Assembly (NCBI GenBank): GCA_029851415.1
Contig: CM056743.1
Span: 1,860,001-1,924,000, forward strand
DNA length: 64,000 bases
Source of the DNA: Eretmocerus hayati
Taxonomy: Eukaryota > Arthropoda > Insecta > Hymenoptera > Aphelinidae
Direction: 5' to 3'
How positions within the stretch are numbered: position 1 is the stretch's first letter; each line of letters opens with the position of its first letter. Under the pieces are notes generated by a model. That model was given only the letters and a program-made list of their open reading frames with translations, had not been told where the DNA came from and searched no databases. A program made the translations under genes and the position numbers. Shown here piece by piece: positions 1-12,015 of the stretch.

Positions 1-1497
1 AGAGTAACGACTCCCCGGCCCCAGTTCCGCAAGGAGGATCCTTAGTTGATCCTGGGAGACAGACGCACTCCCCGGCCCCAGTCCTCCGGCAAGGGAGATC
101 TTAGTATCTCGGGAGCTCACGACAACTCCCCCGCCCCCAGTCTTCAGCCCCAGCACCCATGTGTGTGCTATCACCACCTCGTCCGCCTCAGTGCGTATGA
201 GCCCTGAGTGGCATCTTGGACCACTTCAGGGCTCCCGCTTCTTCGCAAGCCTCCCTGTATCTTTCATCTTTTCTCTACTCCCTGTTCCTTCCTTCCTTCT
301 TCTGGGACTATAACCTTCGGGTTGGCACCCTCCCCCGAGTAGAAATCTATTCAGGCGCGCCTGCACAACAACTTTGGGCCTTAACAGGCGTACCTAAGTC
401 AGTTCTTGGGCGAACGCTGGGCTGAAATAAGTCAAGAAACGCTGAGCCACCCAGGGCCAAGCTTATCGTGCTGAGTATTGCCTTAACAAGCTTCCGCCTT
501 GCTACCGCCTTACTTATGCCTTGGTAAAATTTTGCGAGCTGATGCGAGATGCAAAATGTAACCTTCCGAGCATTGGATGATGCGTGTGGATACGTGCTTT
601 TAAGAGTTTGCTCGTCTCAATTTTTTCTCATTCGTGACCAATATTTTTACCCATCTATTCTGATGAATGTAAAATGAAGCTGATTCTGCACATTTTTACC
701 CATTCCTCTCCACTCATTCTTACCCGCGCATAGAGGTTATGTTGTGAATGTGAGTGTCATGTGAGGCATTATTAAGCTGTGCAGAATTCATGTTGGGTAC
801 TTGAGTGCATACAAAATTTGCATCAGATGAGTACCGTCTCACACGGACAAATAGGTTATGTTATCTCATCCCTACGAACCTTTGGTGGTAAATACCCGAG
901 TATATACTGCAAAATTCGGGAATATTTCACAGTTGTCGTATATGCAAGATTATAGCAGCCACTGCGACAAATTCGGTATCATTCTACAGTGAAAATAACT
1001 CATATGCGCGAGAATAATCACTGCGTGGAATTTCAGTTCAATTTTAATTTTAGAAATTATTTCTGCAATGTACTCCAAAATACATCCAACCACTGACAGC
1101 CTTTCCATGACTTCCCATGATGAAACGCATAACCGCAATGCACTCGTCATTCTCTGCTCCCGAAGTTGTAAAAAGTAAAAAAAAACGGCTTTCTTGGCAG
1201 TGGATTGACATCACGGTCTCGCCTGCACAACGCCTGGATTATTAGAAAGGCGAAGGCTTGCTGCGCGTTTCGCGCCTGAACTACACCCACTGCAGGCGTT
1301 CCTCAGTTACCTCAGGCGATTAGCCTGGCCCTGTACAGCGCCCAACTAAGATTTCTACTCGGGCCGGGGAGGGGTTTTAGTCGGTAGGTACCCGAGTCTT
1401 CTCGGGTGAATCCGACACTACCCACACTCTTGTGGGTGTCTATGAAGATTTCCCCTTCCCGGCCTACCAAGAAAAAAAAAAAAAAAAAAAAAAAAAT
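1..1497 (+). repeat. Copy of the dispersed ~0.6-kb unit, interrupted by a nested element
   Basis: Positions 1-333 and 1364-1497 together match the unit seen at 1561-2115, at 2407-3000 and, inverted, at 5340-5915. Shared blocks include the repeated GC-rich ctccccggccccagt boxes and a pyrimidine-rich stretch. The unit is split at 334-1363 by another element. It ends in an A-tract of about 26 bases at 1471-1496. No function is recognised; the small ORFs in it are incidental. Confidence 0.6.
334..1363. mobile_element. Nested TIR element, about 1.03 kb
   Basis: The two ends are inverted copies of CCCGAGTAGAAATCT (left at 334, right ending at 1363). Looser inverted similarity continues inside (gcgcctg / caggcgc motifs). 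It interrupts the dispersed unit exactly where other copies of that unit are continuous (gcgccctcc followed by ggggagg), so its limits come from both the TIRs and the uninterrupted copies. No transposase ORF is visible, which suggests a non-autonomous DNA transposon. The target duplication is unclear. Confidence 0.5.
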
Positions 1498-2119
1498 TTT
1501 TGCTGCTTCACTCAACCACCACTCGGTGGCGAGGCGTGACGAGGGACTTCCTCGCATGATGATTAATCATCTTGAGCATTGAAGACTGGGTCCAAAACCT
1601 GCGTCAGTGCCCCGCAAGGGAGATCTTTGGATCTTGCGAGAGTAACGACTCCCCGGCCCCAGTTAAGCGCAAGGGGGATCCTTAGTTAATCTTGGGAGAC
1701 AGACGCACACTCCGGCCCGAGTCCTCCGGCAAGGGAGATTCTTAGTATCTCGGGAGCACACGACAACTCCCCCGCCTCCAGTCTTCAGTCCCAGTACCCA
1801 TGTGGGTACTTTCACCACCTCGTCCGCCTCAGTGCGTATGAGCCCTGAGTGGCATCTTGGACCACTTCAGGGCTCCCACTTCTTCGCAAGCTCTCCTGTT
1901 TCTTTCTTCTTTTCTCTACTCTCTGTTCCTTTCCTCCTTCTTCTGGGACTATGGTTTTTCGGGTTGGCGCCCTCCGTGGAGGGGTTTAATCGGTAGATGC
2001 CTGAGTTTTCGCGGGTAAATCCGACACTACCCACACTCTTGTAGGTGTCTATGAAGTTTCCCCCTTTTTGTCCAGAAGAAAAAAAAAGGACTGGGTCAGT
2101 GTCCATCCCCGGAGTGGGG

Positions 2120-2340
2120 TTAATTTTTCGGGAGGCCTAAAATTCGGAAAGTCAAAGTTCGGAAAGCCCAAAATTCGGAAGGATTAAAATTCGGAAATCT
2201 AAATTTCGGAGGGACTAAAATTCGGAATGCAAAAATTCGGAATGACTAAAATTAGGAATGGTGAAAATTCGGAAAGGCGAATTTCGGAAAGGTTAAAATT
2301 CGGAAGGAAATTTTTCGGAAAGCCAAAAATTCGGAAAAAA
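2120..2340. repeat. Short tandem repeat built on AAAATTCGGAA
   Basis: About fifteen degenerate copies of a 15-17 base unit containing ttcggaa run through this stretch, between two copies of the larger dispersed unit. The ORF across it is repeat-derived and not considered a gene. Confidence 0.7.
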
Positions 2341-3738
2341 CGGGAAAAAGTAATCAGAATCAATATGAACTTTGGTCGAAATTGTGTATATGAAGTTGGG
2401 AAGATGCTGATTAATCATCTTGAGCATTGAAGACTGGGTCCAAAACCTGGGTCAGTGCCCCGCAAGGGAGATCTTTGGATCTTGCGAGAGTAACGACTCC
2501 CCGGCCCCAGTTAAGCGCAAGGAGGATCCTTAGTTAATCCTGGGAGACAGACGCACACTCCGGCCCGAGTCCTCCGGCAAGGGAGATCTTAGTATCTCGG
2601 GACTACACGACAACTCCCCCGCCCCCAGTCTTCAGCCCCAGCACCCATGTGTGTGCTTTTACCATCTCGTTCGCCTCTGTGCGTATGAGCCCTGAGTGGC
2701 ATCTTGGACCACTTCAGGGCTCCCGCTTCTTCGCAAGCTCTCCTGTTTCTTTTATCTTTTCTCTCCTCTCTGTTCCTTTCTTCCTTCTTCTGGGACTATG
2801 GTTTTTCGGGTTGTCGCCCTCCGTGGAGGGGTTTAATCGGTAGGTGCCTGAGTTTTCTCGGGTAAATCCGACACTACCCACACTCTTGTGGGTGTCTATG
2901 AAGTTTTCCCCTTTTCGTCCAGAAAGAAAAAAGGACTGGGTCAGTGTACCATCCCCGAAATTTCCTGGTTTTCCGGAAAGTAGTATTTCGCGAGACTGCA
3001 TACTTTTTGGAACTCCAGATTCTTGGTAAACGGAATCTCGAGGTGAGTTTCAAATGGAAAACCTACCACATCCAACCAGGATGATGGTTGGTAGTATAAA
3101 TAGCTGGAGAATATGATTTTCTCGTACTGCCATCAACTGTAATCTGATACTCTTGGTTTACGGAGTATCTTGTGACAGTTAAAGGCAGTCCGAGATGATT
3201 ACAGCTCCCAGCTTTGTATACTACTCACCATTTTCCTGAAATTTGAGGGATGTTGGATAGCTCATGAAGCTGGGAAATATGATTATCTTGCGTATCGAAT
3301 TATAGTTGATGAGATGATCATATTTCTCAGCTTCAGAGTAGAGAATTCTCGAAACCAAGTTTTAGGGAATGCATTTCAATAGATTTTTCAAAGACCTCTT
3401 GAATTCCGTGAACCGCGTGTCTCTATCTGCAAGCAAACTTGACTTATTTGCACTTTAGTGGAAAAAAGTTGCTGGAATCTTGAAAAAAAGGATTTTACAT
3501 CATATTCAAAGATTCTCGGCATGGGACCAAAAAATTTCTTTTGGGCCTCATAGTAAGTTGAAAGTCTATGTTTTGGACCATAGAATCGATGAAAAATACT
3601 TAGAAAAAGATCCGACACATGACCCTTTTTCGTCGGTCTGTTTTGCGTGGAATTACTCATATGCAAGGACTGAACTTGAATTGAATATCTTCCAAAAATT
3701 CGGAGGAGTCAAACGCTCTCTACAACAGATTCAAGAAT

Positions 3739-4260
3739 TTACTCTAGCCGAGCTGTGAGCTCAGCGATTTTGTCGTAGAAAACACCTTCCAGCCGATCTT
3801 GGGAAGATAGAAATTCTTCCACCTGTTGCAGAAAGTGCTTCACTGCCTCCGATTTCGATAAAAGCTTGCGATAAGCATCCTCTACTGCATTTTCCTCCTG
3901 TTCGAATTACAGTTCTTCATGAATGTCAAACAACTCGAATGCCCCTTCATCACTGGTCGGGTTGGGGCACTTTGATATTCGTTTCTCCAGTTGGTTCCCA
4001 ATAAGTTGGAATAAACAAATCTTCTCAGCCAGCCCTGAAACTGCACGAGCATGATTTTCTTGCGCGCTCAGAAGGTCAGAGGTGGCTCGACGAGCAATGG
4101 CCAAAACTCGTTGGGCCCTCGCAGTTTCAAGCTTAACTTTTCTCTTCAACCTTTTTTCCTCCTCCTCTATCCTGACCTCCTCTTCTTCCCTCTTCATTTC
4201 TTGCATCCTTCTGAATGACCTCCCTGCCTTCTTCTGAATTTGATTTTGGCTTCGAACCAT
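3739..4260 (-). pseudogene. Coiled-coil protein ORF broken by one in-frame stop
   Basis: An ATG at 4260 opens a 117-codon frame that is strongly charged. After a basic N-terminus come runs of Glu/Arg/Lys (EEEEVRIEEEEKRLKRKVK) with heptad-like Leu/Ala spacing, as expected of a long coiled coil. The frame stops at a TAA (3909-3907) but continues without a shift for 55 more codons of the same charged, helical character to a second TAA at 3741-3739. An uninterrupted product would be about 173 residues. A splice-acceptor-like tttccag lies just before the ATG, so the ORF may be a downstream exon. It sits between the inverted arms of the 4.46-kb element and is probably element cargo. No family is recognised. 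It could be a decayed gene or a stop that is read through. Confidence 0.5.
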
Positions 4261-4339
4261 CTGGAAATGAATATCCAGAAATCATCGTCTAAGGGGGGGG
4301 GGGGTGAATGGGATTATAATCCATAGAGGGGTTGTGTTA

Positions 4340-4465
4340 TCACTCACTCGCTCACTCTCTCCACTCGGTCGCTCACTCTTTCATTCACTCTTTTACTCAT
4401 TCGCTCACTCTTTCATTCACTCTTTCACTCACTCACTCTTTCACTCACCCACATGCACGCAAGCA
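4340..4465. repeat. Simple repeat of CACTC / TTTCATTCACTC
   Basis: Degenerate tandem repeats of actcactc and tttcattcactc units, preceded by a ten-base G tract at 4297-4306. This is low-complexity sequence with no gene. Confidence 0.8.
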
Positions 4466-4678
4466 CAGACAGACACACACACACGACACATTTAGAGAAA
4501 AATGATTGAGGGGAGAGGGCCCCGACCGCCGCCCCCCCCCCCTACGGAGTGCTCTACACACCATCAAACTCCCCTCACCAAGTGATGATTAACTGGGTGT
4601 TACCACTCAGTCCTCAACCCTGAGAATTTTTCTCTATCTCTATATATTTCAATGAAAATATAATGTGAATATACAACA

Positions 4679-4936
4679 TTATTCGTCATCATCCACGTCT
4701 ATGACCTCTACACTCATATGGTCATCGCTCTCACTCTCTACATCAGCACTCATACATTCTTCTTCATCTTCTCCCCCTTCTTCCTCATCATTCACTGTAC
4801 AGTATTCATACACGATGACAATTTCAGGATCCTCTTGGAATTTTGGTGGAGCGAAACCCCGAAGGTCTCGTGAATCGAACACCATTGAGATCTCGGAGTC
4901 CCGAGCACCGTCCCATTCGATGGTGCAGCAAGCCAT
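4679..4936 (-). CDS. Acidic 85-aa ORF inside the foldback element
   Basis: An ATG at 4936 opens an 85-codon frame. The N-terminal half is mixed; the C-terminal half is very acidic (runs of E/D, ending in VIDVDDDE). It lies about 0.4 kb upstream of the coiled-coil ORF on the same strand, within the loop of the 4.46-kb inverted-repeat element, so the two may be exons or genes of one unit; no clear donor was found to join them. The acidic tail opposite a basic coiled-coil partner would suit an interacting pair, but that is speculation. No homologous family is recognised, and the ORF could be fortuitous. Confidence 0.35.
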   Translation of the reverse strand: MACCTIEWDGARDSEISMVFDSRDLRGFAPPKFQEDPEIVIVYEYCTVNDEEEGGEDEEECMSADVESESDDHMSVEVIDVDDDE

Positions 4937-5961
4937 TGTTGAAAATATCGTCGTGGGTGAGAATACTTCATAAAACTGAGAAGTATGATTATCTCATCAA
5001 CTATAATTCGATACGCAAGATAATCATAATTTCCAGCTTCATGGGCTATCCAACATCCCTCAAAACTCAGAAAAATGGTGAATAGTATACAAAACTGGAA
5101 GCTGTAATCATCTCGGACTGCCCTCAACTGTCACAAGATACTCCGTAAACCAAGAGTATCAGATTACAGTTGATGGCAGTACGAGAAAATCATATTCTCC
5201 AGCTATTTATACTACCAACCATCATCCTGGTTGGATGTGGTAGGTTTCCCATTTGAAACTCACCTCGAGATTACGTTTACCAAGAATCTGGAGTCCCAAA
5301 AGGTGTGCAGTCTCGCGAAATACTACTTTCCGGAAAACCAAGGAATTTCGGGGATGCACACTGACCCGGACCTTTTTTTTTGTTTTTCTTTGGCCGAGGA
5401 GGGAAAATCTTCATAGACACCCACAAGAGTGTGGGTAGTGTCGGATTTACCCGAGAAAACTCGGGCACCTACCGACTAAAGCGCCTCCCCGGAGGGCGCC
5501 AACCCGAAGGTTATAGTCCCAGAAGATGGAGGGAAGAATCAGAGAGTAGAGAAAAGATGAAAGGTGCAGGGGCTTGCGAGGAAATGGGAGCCTTAAAGTG
5601 GTCCAAGTTGCCACTGAGGGCTCATACGCACTGAGGCGGACGAGGTGGTAAAATCACACACATGGGTACTGGAGCTGAAGACTGGGGGCGGGGGAGTTGT
5701 CGTGTGCTCCCGAGATACTAAGATCTCCCTTGCCAGGGGACTGGGGCCGGGGAGTGCGTCTGTCTCCCAGGATCAACTAAGGATCCTCCTTGCGATTAAT
5801 TGGGGCCGGGGAGTTGTTACTTTCCCAAGATCCAAAGATCTTCCCTGCGGATACACTGACCCAGATTTTGGACCCAGTCTTCAATGCTCAAGATGATTGA
5901 TCATCTTGCGAGGAAGTCCCTCGTCACGCCTCGCCACCGAGTGGTGGTTGAGTGAAGCAGC

Positions 5962-6091
5962 AAACATTTTTTATCATCCCTGTCCTATATAATAGAGTCT
6001 AATACTTCCCTTTCAGACTCGTGTCCGCCTAGCGGCGGTAGTTCAAACTACGGATGTACGATGGCTCGAATTACCCATATTCATGTCGACA

Positions 6092-6141
<50 letters not shown>

Positions 6142-7435
6142 TACACATAAATTTCAAATTGACATAAATCTGTACTTATCTTAGAATGCTGCAAGCTCGT
6201 TCCTGTGAAAGAATTTTCACATTTAGCATCTTCAAACCAGCAAATCCACGCTGCAAGTTCAACCATAACACATGTTGCACTTGAAGAATACGACACGCTG
6301 CATTCGAATCCAGTGCGCGAAAAGCCCTGTAGACGCCGATCGCGTTAGACGCCGATTGCGTTAGAAGCCTTGTACGTTAGAAGCCTTTTAGTTACTCTAC
6401 TAACAGTTTATCGTGTAGCAGTGGAGAGGGGAGTTTCTGAAGGTGGAACCTTCTTTACCGACGTTGTGACACGGGGAAATCTCAAATCCTAGCCAGATGC
6501 ACACACCGCCACCACCTACGGTATTCCTGTATGTACTACAACATCTCGAGCGTATGTAGTGTTTTTTATAAATATTTCTATAGATATATTCGGGTGGCTT
6601 AGATACACCTCAAAGAGGCTTATAATGGGTCCAAAGTGTGGTCGCACATCTGCAGTCTTTCTGTGATAGTAATATGCTGATGTACGGTCGTACCTTTGAC
6701 TCACATACCTTCTTTAGGTGTTTCAGAGTACGAGGAGAAGCAACGGTCAGCCAAATACGACTGGCCAGTACCTCCTCAACAGTCCCGGGCTGGGATCCGC
6801 ATTGATACGACCAACCGAACCCGGTCATTGTTCCTTCTCCGTTGGCGACACCCATTGGACGAGGAAAAGATCCACCAAACTTACCAATCCGGCCCCGGAA
6901 CCGAGTGAGCATTACTTCAGGACCGGTGGCATCTCTCGCTCAGGATCGAGTGTTTCTCTTCTTATGACTCGCAGGTCTTTGATCTTTTGATCCATTTCCT
7001 GAACCTTTGTCTTCTCCCTCCTCTCTCCTTCCTTCACTCGCCTTCCTTCTTTGTTCTTCCTTCCCTCTTCGGAAAATTCAGCAAACATCTCTTGTCATCC
7101 AGTCAGCGTCTGCTCCGTTACCGACCGCTCGTCACGCCTCTTGTAAACGACACCTTGCCATTCCGACTCTCGAGTAAAATTCTGATACACCATACCGTCG
7201 ACAGAAGTAGAATCATTCGGATCAAAGAATATGTCACAACCTCTCAAGTCCGAAGCGCAAACATTCCAGGACGATCCGGAGATTCCCGACAACTTGAAGA
7301 ACCTTGGTTCTTTTCTCGAGACATCTCACTCATCCCTCAAAATGCAATCAACGACAATGGTTACGTCTAACCAATAATGAGACAGAACATGCACGTGCCT
7401 TTGCCAGCCCACGCACAGATTTTATCATTACCCGT
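5962..7435. other. No convincing gene; contains a CA microsatellite
   Basis: After the foldback element there is ordinary non-coding sequence with a pure (CA)n run at about 6092-6135. ORFs on both strands at 6600-7370 are short, overlap on opposite strands and lack start context or splice sites, so none is called. Confidence 0.5.
6092..6135. repeat. (CA)n microsatellite
   Basis: About 22 uninterrupted CA dinucleotides. Confidence 0.95.
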
Positions 7436-7760
7436 CAGGAGAGGTCATCGGTCCGGATCACGGATTTGGCTGAAACTTAGGAAATAGTCTACTTTTACCA
7501 CTAAAAGACGATATCCAAAACTATAGACCCTGACGCTCAAGCGTTTCCGAGCTACATCTTCAGGCAATCGCATTGTCCATATGGGTCCATGTTGAAAATT
7601 ATACATATAGGTTTACCTGCAATGCTCATGTCCTTGACTGTAGCTCGGAAACGTTTGAGCGTTAGGGTCTATAATTCTGGGTTTCATCTTTTGGCACCAA
7701 AAGATGACAATTTTCAAAGTTTCAGCCAAATCTGTGATCCGGATGTGATACCCTCTCCTG
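7436..7760. mobile_element. Foldback MITE, 325 bp
   Basis: CAGGAGAGG at 7436 is mirrored by CCCTCTCCTG ending at 7760. The arms pair across nearly the whole element (ggatcacggatttggctgaaact against agtttcagccaaatctgtgatcc). The internal order and a central motif (gcaatgct.at...gactgtagctcg) resemble the separate MITE family at 15018, 37198 and 54107, suggesting distant kinship. There is no ORF of its own, and no target duplication is obvious. Confidence 0.6.
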
Positions 7761-9561
7761 GTCAGAAGCAAGTTGACCCCTGTGGAATTTGAATCGCTGG
7801 GATTCCAGCTTCAGTTGTTACTCCCGATAAAGTCACTCTTTTTCAAGATTCAAATGCAATCGACTGCACTGACCCTGTATGAGTGACCCCATCTATAAGG
7901 CGCTGGACATCAACTCCCTCCTGCACACCCTCTGCTCAGCCTGGTGCAAACTCACGTGCTGTAACCAGTCCGTCACAGATACAAAATAACGCAAGAATTG
8001 GCCTGGTTGACGAATTCTGCTCCCCCATTGTTCGTGATTTTGTTCTCTTGAAAGCTTCGGGTCGGAAAGACAAAACCGCTCAGGAAATTTTTGGCTCGGT
8101 CGGAAAATGCCGAGATATACCTGAATTTCTGTTCTGCCTCCCGAAGTTTACAAAATTTGGCGTACGGCATGAAATAAATCTAGAGGACATGGACACCTGA
8201 GGCCAATTGTGCTAAACCTGACCGTTATGATGCACCCTGCGCTCCGAGTTACCTGACCGATTACAATCGACAATAGTTTGGCCCCGACCGCGTGCGCAAT
8301 CGCTAATCTTTGGGGTGCACCAGAAGTGACCGTGTGCGCAATTAACGGTCAGCCCCCTCATGACATATTGGGTGTTCTTATGAATAAAATTGCTCCTCTG
8401 AATATACTCGTTCTCTTCAAAAAAAATCCTGTATTCAAGGATTATAAGGGATCGAAAATGCTTGACGCAAAGTAGTAGCAGAGTAGTCCCATCGGTGACG
8501 CTCAGTCAGCTCTATCGCTGCATAATCGTGATTCCCCCGACTTCTATTTCTAGACGGTAATGATCTAGAAATCAGTATAACGGTCAAATCAACCATGGTA
8601 TTGTTCTGTGAGTGATGAAAAACCCTATGCAAGGTTCAACTCGCATGAATTTTGAGATATCGCTGTCAATCCAACAGGGTCCAAATTCTGTCAAATCTTA
8701 GGGGACCAATAAGAGCGGAATCCATATAATGATTTTGGAAGTTACATTTTTCGACTCTCAGAATACAGAAAAGTGATTGAACCCGTCGGGAAATTCATGG
8801 CATGAATTACAATCCGAATATTTCAAATGAGAATGAAACGAACCAATCGTACGATATTTGATGATCCATAATGTACAAGATGAATGTAGCTGAATCTGTA
8901 CTTTTGATTGCAGATTCACTAGGTACACATAGCCAGAGCCAATTCACGCTGTATAAGTAACTTTCGGCTTACGAAATTGCTTATGCGTGTACATATACAG
9001 TATCGGATATTTGATCACTCGTTCGGGCAAAGCAAACATCATTATCTTTCGTGTGAGTTTTGGCAGAATTCGTATAATCTATTACGGTCGTTGCAGTTCT
9101 GTTGGAATAAAATTATGACACTACCGAAGCTTTACACGAGTTATTAATACGTTCAATGGGAATGAATATATCAGTGTCGACACTCGTTTTCGATACTGTT
9201 TGGATTGGATACACAAAGATTCACATATTGGAATAATTGAATTATCGTTTGGACAATTGATTGACCTGGAATTCGATTGAACCTTCCCAATTGTGATATA
9301 TCAGATATCTTGAAAGACATTCAACAGTTTCTCATTTCTCAAGTATTCCCATCATCATGTTCACATTCATAATCTTCGTAGATCTATATTGGGAATTCCT
9401 TAGAACTTGGAAGTGATATCTGTTTCATCATCTGCCTACGTGGTAGTTAATTTTTTCTTCTGAGTTTTGATTGCAAGATTTTGAAACAATTGCTTGGAAT
9501 CGAGGAACCTCGTGAACGAGTTGCAAGTATCATTTTTCGCAATCATCTTAGCACTCACCGT
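7761..9561. other. No recognised feature
   Basis: AT-rich sequence with only short incidental ORFs. The 105-codon ORF at 7883-8200 has no start context or family resemblance and is not called. Confidence 0.4.
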
Positions 9562-12015
9562 AGGAAAAGGACCCCGCCATAAATGATAGGATTTTGGGTT
9601 TCAGCTAAATTTGCTGAATCGGGGGTTAAATGATAGAGCTCGACGAGCTGATCAAAAGTCTCCACTATCGTTAAGCCTGAAAAATTCTCATTCGTGAGTT
9701 ATTCGATCAGAAAGTTGTCGATTTCACCAAGTAAAAATAGGGTTATGGCATCGATCGGACAATAACATACGTTCGAATTCGCTCGGCAGTCGAGTTTTTC
9801 CCGTCACAGTAATTCTGATGGTGTAAGAATATGTGTTTGTCGCGCAATCCACCGATTATCTCAAAAGAATCTTTGGCCACTGCAACTTTTGCCGAATATT
9901 TTTTTAAACACAAAAGGGCGAAACGCGCGGAAAAATCTCATCAGCTCGGCCGGCCTATGGCATATACAATGTGACCACTATATTTCTGGCAAATATATGT
10001 AGCAGTTTTTGGTGCGATGAAAAAAATTAGCAGTAAACGTTTTCTGGCTCAAAATTTGATGCTCTTTTGATTGGTTTTTTCAGTATTTGAAAATTTTTTG
10101 AAAATTGATTTTTTTCAAAAAAAATTGGTCGAAAAAAAGATCGGGCTCGAATTTTGACGCTTGCGCGTGATTGTCCGTGTTTTTTTACATAAGAATAGCG
10201 TTATTCCGCCTTCCAATCGAATCAAAATATTTGAAATGAAGAGATTCAAAATTGCAGATTTGGATGAATTTTGAATTATTAGTCGGGTAATGTGACGGTC
10301 AAAACCGTGATTCGAGGTTACGAGTTTTATTGACAAACCAGCTCATCCCCGCGAGCAAAGCAACATGAAGCATCAGAGCAGAAGTGAATTTCGGTGTATT
10401 TTAATTTGCTGTGTTCAACTAATTTTACTCTTAGTTTGTACTCTGCATCCTAAGGGAGTATTGGCACGTTGTTTTCCGAGGTCTTGGATATTGTGTGTTT
10501 CTTGCTTCATTGAAGCCTTTTACTTCTGCTAGCTCCTGCTTCTGCTGTCATGAGGGGCCGAGGGGGCGAGGGGCCGTGCGCCCGGTGCGAGACGCTCAGT
10601 TTTTGCATGAATTGATGTTATTTTTATACGTTACATCAATTTATGGCATCGATGACAGAATCATGTGAATCACGAAAAGTACATCTGGATCCCAGATGGA
10701 ACTGTGGTCAGTGCTCAGCTGATGGTAGAATGTAGGATTTGTGTGTCCTCTTGCCATCAGTGGTGTGAGTGCTTCAATTTTCAGTAAGGGATACATTTTC
10801 ATTATTTTACTCTGGAAATATTCAGGGTAGGCAATTTTGTGATGCGAGTAATGAACCCTACATTGTGTGAAAAACAACATTCCACTTTTTATTGTTTGCA
10901 CCCCTCAATTTGTTACCTTGCTTGGTAGTGTGTCTTAAAACATTGATTATCGTTTTGCATTAATTCACAACTTGAAGATGCTATGAATCAATCACAGAAT
11001 GGACCAGTTCCATTCGAATAAAAGATTGACGTTGAATGTTTCCTAATTGGTTTTTCAGTTGAGCCCTATTATACATGGCGGCTTCCCTCATTCATTAGTA
11101 CCTTGTGTTTTCACATGTGTGTCTGATATTGAGTCTGAGACCTGAACTTTTGGGTACGAGCGAGTCATGATCCAACATCTTTGATGGGAGAGCAGACCAT
11201 CAACTTGAGAGAATGGAAAATGATGAAGATAGATAACTTCTCTTGTCATTGGCAAAGAAATGAAGATATCCTCCCATCTGAAGACTCAAGTTTCATTCCA
11301 TTGGACATGAATAAAACTGCCCATCAGTGCTGGAGTTGATATCGTAAAGATGGATCTCTTCATCCTTGTGGCAGCTGTGGGAGCAGTTGATCATACTGTG
11401 ACATGTTAACATTTGTTTCCTCAAAGTGATGGGTTTGCTCTCCTATCCAAGTGATAATGTGTGAACCAAGTCGTTTCTGCCAATCCATGATACATAATGT
11501 GTCATTTGATTTTTCATTCAGCACAGAGTTTACGCGTGTCAGCTGTGTCTGTTATTCTACTCCGAACTTTGAATTGCTGGTGCGAAGAGCACTGACTCAA
11601 GTTTATGGGATTAGATTACATTTATTCACAAGAGTGTAAGGAGCTACTCAGTGTTTTAAATGTTCATTCAACTTTTGTATACTCAGCACCTCTTTTTAAA
11701 TTTATCCATGACCCAAAGGTACACTCCTTTATTCAAATCACATTCCATAACTGTCATAATTGTAAACTTGTGACACTGTGACAAGATTGTAAGCTCGTAG
11801 TATCTTTCCACTTTTAATATTTCAACAAGAGGTGCTGCAGCTTTCAGCGAGAACATGTACTTAATTCAATGCTTATGGTTATTCATGAACCCTACCTGAA
11901 ATGAATGACTGATTTGATATGACTTGGGGATCTGGGATACAAAGAATGACCCTATGTGAGAGTGATGCAATAGAAATGATTCATCTGGAATGACTCATTA
12001 GAAATGAGTCACTTG
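9562..12015 (+). repeat. Left arm of a 14.7-kb inverted repeat
   Basis: This 2.45-kb segment reappears in reverse orientation at 21533-24290. Landmarks match in reversed order along the full length: the outer ggaccccgccataaatgata, the ggccggccgag-type block near 9945, the GC-rich ggggccgag block near 10555, and the inner gagtcatttc repeats near 12000. ORFs mirrored in both arms differ by only one to three residues. No transposase or other recognisable gene is present in the arm. Confidence 0.9.

Larger units (their letters stand above)
1502..5961. mobile_element. 4.46-kb foldback element with long inverted arms
   Basis: Both outer ends carry GCTGCTTCACTCAACCACCA in inverted orientation (left from 1502, right ending 5961), followed by a shared gaggcgtgacgaggga block. 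The inner left arm (about 2407-3360) pairs with the right arm (about 4950-5915) over roughly 0.9 kb at high identity. The left arm also has an extra tandem copy of the unit (1561-2115) and a short-period repeat (2120-2340), absent from the right arm. The flanks AAAAATTTTT and AAACATTTTT could be a 10-bp target duplication, but both are A/T-rich. Between the arms lie two minus-strand ORFs (acidic and coiled-coil). No known transposase is seen. Confidence 0.55.

Noticed and set aside
6610..6912. 100-codon minus-strand ORF with Gly-rich stretch
   Set aside because: Opposite-strand frames are equally open, and no splice signals or known motif were found.
10115..10901. ORFs conserved between the two inverted arms (73 and 86 codons)
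   Set aside because: Conservation follows from recent arm duplication. They lack promoter and splice context and resemble no family.
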